34,771 bases of DNA from Pseudomonadota bacterium. Its GTDB lineage: Bacteria; Pseudomonadota; Gammaproteobacteria; Steroidobacterales; Steroidobacteraceae. The stretch's first letter is position 1; each line of letters starts with the position of its first letter. The notes beneath the pieces were generated by a model. It worked only from the letters and a program-made list of their open reading frames with translations. It was not told the origin of the DNA and did no database searches. Shown one piece after another: positions 34,069-34,771 of the stretch. The translations under genes were made by a program, and so were the position numbers. The stretch lies in contig JAJZLX010000061.1 of the NCBI GenBank assembly GCA_021850555.1, forward strand, positions 1 through 34,771. Direction: 5' to 3'.

Positions 34069-34771
34069 GCTTCAATGAGGCCCCGGCATAACGCCGGGGA
34101 AAACCGGATGGAGAGAGAGCGGGGGCTGAGAGTTTGAACGGCTTCAATGAGGCCCCGGCATAACGCCGGGGGAGACTGCACCACAACCCGAGGCAGCCGC
34201 GAGCGCTGACCTGGCTTCAATGAGGCCCCGGCATAACGCCGGGGAAAACATGAAAGACCCGGAAGATATGAGCGCCGCGCAAATGCTTCAATGAGGCCCC
34301 GGCATAACGCCGGGGAAAACTCCAGCAGCGCTTTACTGGGTTGTTCGCCGGCGCACCGCTTCAATGAGGCCCCGGCATAACGCCGGGGAAAACCGGTCCA
34401 GAAATCGAGGTTTTTCGGCAGTTTTTTCAGCTTCAATGAGGCCCCGGCATAACGCCGGGGAAAACGGCAGACGACCAGACGGGCATGCTGGCGAGGATAG
34501 GGCTTCAATGAGGCCCCGGCATAACGCCGGGGAAAACAAGTCTGCCTCGAACTGCGCGGCCCCTGGATTGCCAGCTTCAATGAGGCCCCGGCATAACGCC
34601 GGGGAAAACCGACTGTCCACTGCGCGGCCCTCCAATAGACCCCCAGCTTCAATGAGGCCCCGGCATAACGCCGGGGAAAACCTCGGCGAGAAAGACAAGG
34701 GACTGGTGCCGCCTGAGCAGCTTCAATGAGGCCCCGGCATAACGCCGGGGAAAACCGTTTGGCCTCCGCAG
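34069..34771 (-). CRISPR. CRISPR array, at least 10 repeats, continues to the right
   Basis: 36-bp repeats start at 34069, 34141, 34214, 34285, 34358, 34430, 34502, 34574, 34646 and 34720. On the plus strand each opens GCTTCAATGAGG and closes CGCCGGGGAAAAC, with a 7-base stem CCCCGGC/GCCGGGG around ATAAC. The nine complete spacers are 35-38 bases; a tenth is cut by the right edge. Nine repeats are identical; the one at 34141 ends GGGGGAGAC. Read on the minus strand the repeat ends in ATTGAAGC, the usual form of a crRNA 5' handle in type I and III systems. Transcription is therefore probably leftward, with leader and any cas genes beyond the right edge. No cas gene is in the window, so the subtype is open. 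Confidence 0.98.

Noticed and set aside
34105..34140. Spacer 1 as a self-targeting spacer matching 34016-34036
   Set aside because: The shared 11 bases (GAGAGAGCGGG) are low-complexity purine sequence, too short for a protospacer.
34047..34729. Open reading frames across the CRISPR array, giving proteins with a repeated GFPRRYAGASLK unit or similar
   Set aside because: The repeat plus spacer averages 72 bases, a multiple of three, so long open frames appear on both strands. They are artefacts of the array, not a repeat protein.

Overview
This window reads as chromosomal DNA of a GC-rich gammaproteobacterium. The evidence is an E. coli-type gshA, a yadG/yadH pair, rmuC, a paired M16 peptidase operon, a YdbH/YdbL-type envelope locus and an ECF-sigma/TonB-receptor remnant. 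A Xanthomonadales/Nevskiales-like lineage would fit but cannot be proven from sequence alone. Nearly every gene is tightly packed on the minus strand, in operons that often overlap by 1-26 bases. I see no rRNA or tRNA gene.

Layout. 1-4.8 kb is a worn region: the start of an ACT-domain gene, a membrane sensor that ends just after its second membrane segment (apparently a histidine kinase without its kinase half), a scrambled ECF sigma/TonB-receptor pseudogene pair, and an intact-looking TnpB element. 4.4-7.2 kb holds plus-strand genes: a small unknown protein, a DUF924 protein, a LysR-type regulator and an exported TPR-like protein. Two related hairpin repeats follow between convergent genes. 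7.4-13.1 kb is a minus-strand run: PAP2 phosphatase, GT4 glycosyltransferase, YheT-like hydrolase, catalytic and non-catalytic M16 peptidases. 13.2-16.1 kb is a divergent plus-strand pair for an AsmA/YdbH-type envelope protein and a DUF1318 (YdbL) lipoprotein. 16.1-20.5 kb is YadGH, gshA and a DUF1499 membrane protein.

20.5-25.3 kb is the most suggestive metabolic block. A methylthioadenosine phosphorylase faces a four-gene overlapping operon: DUF2064/TIGR04282 transferase, mercuric-reductase-like flavoprotein, TIGR04283 glycosyltransferase and a radical SAM protein with a C-terminal cysteine cluster. This set resembles the logic of arsenosugar biosynthesis (radical SAM adenosylation, nucleoside phosphorolysis, glycosyl transfer), but no ArsM or canonical ArsS is visible. 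It may make an undescribed 5'-deoxyadenosine-derived product.

25.5-34.0 kb carries an exported GH39-like glycosidase, a glutathione S-transferase, RmuC, and a TetR-controlled heterodimeric ABC exporter in which one half has Gln in the H-loop. From 34,069 to the right edge is a CRISPR array of at least ten 36-bp repeats. The repeat ends and a degenerate repeat on the left suggest that the leader and any cas genes lie beyond the right edge. No stretch over 300 bases is empty apart from the pseudogene region and the CRISPR array.
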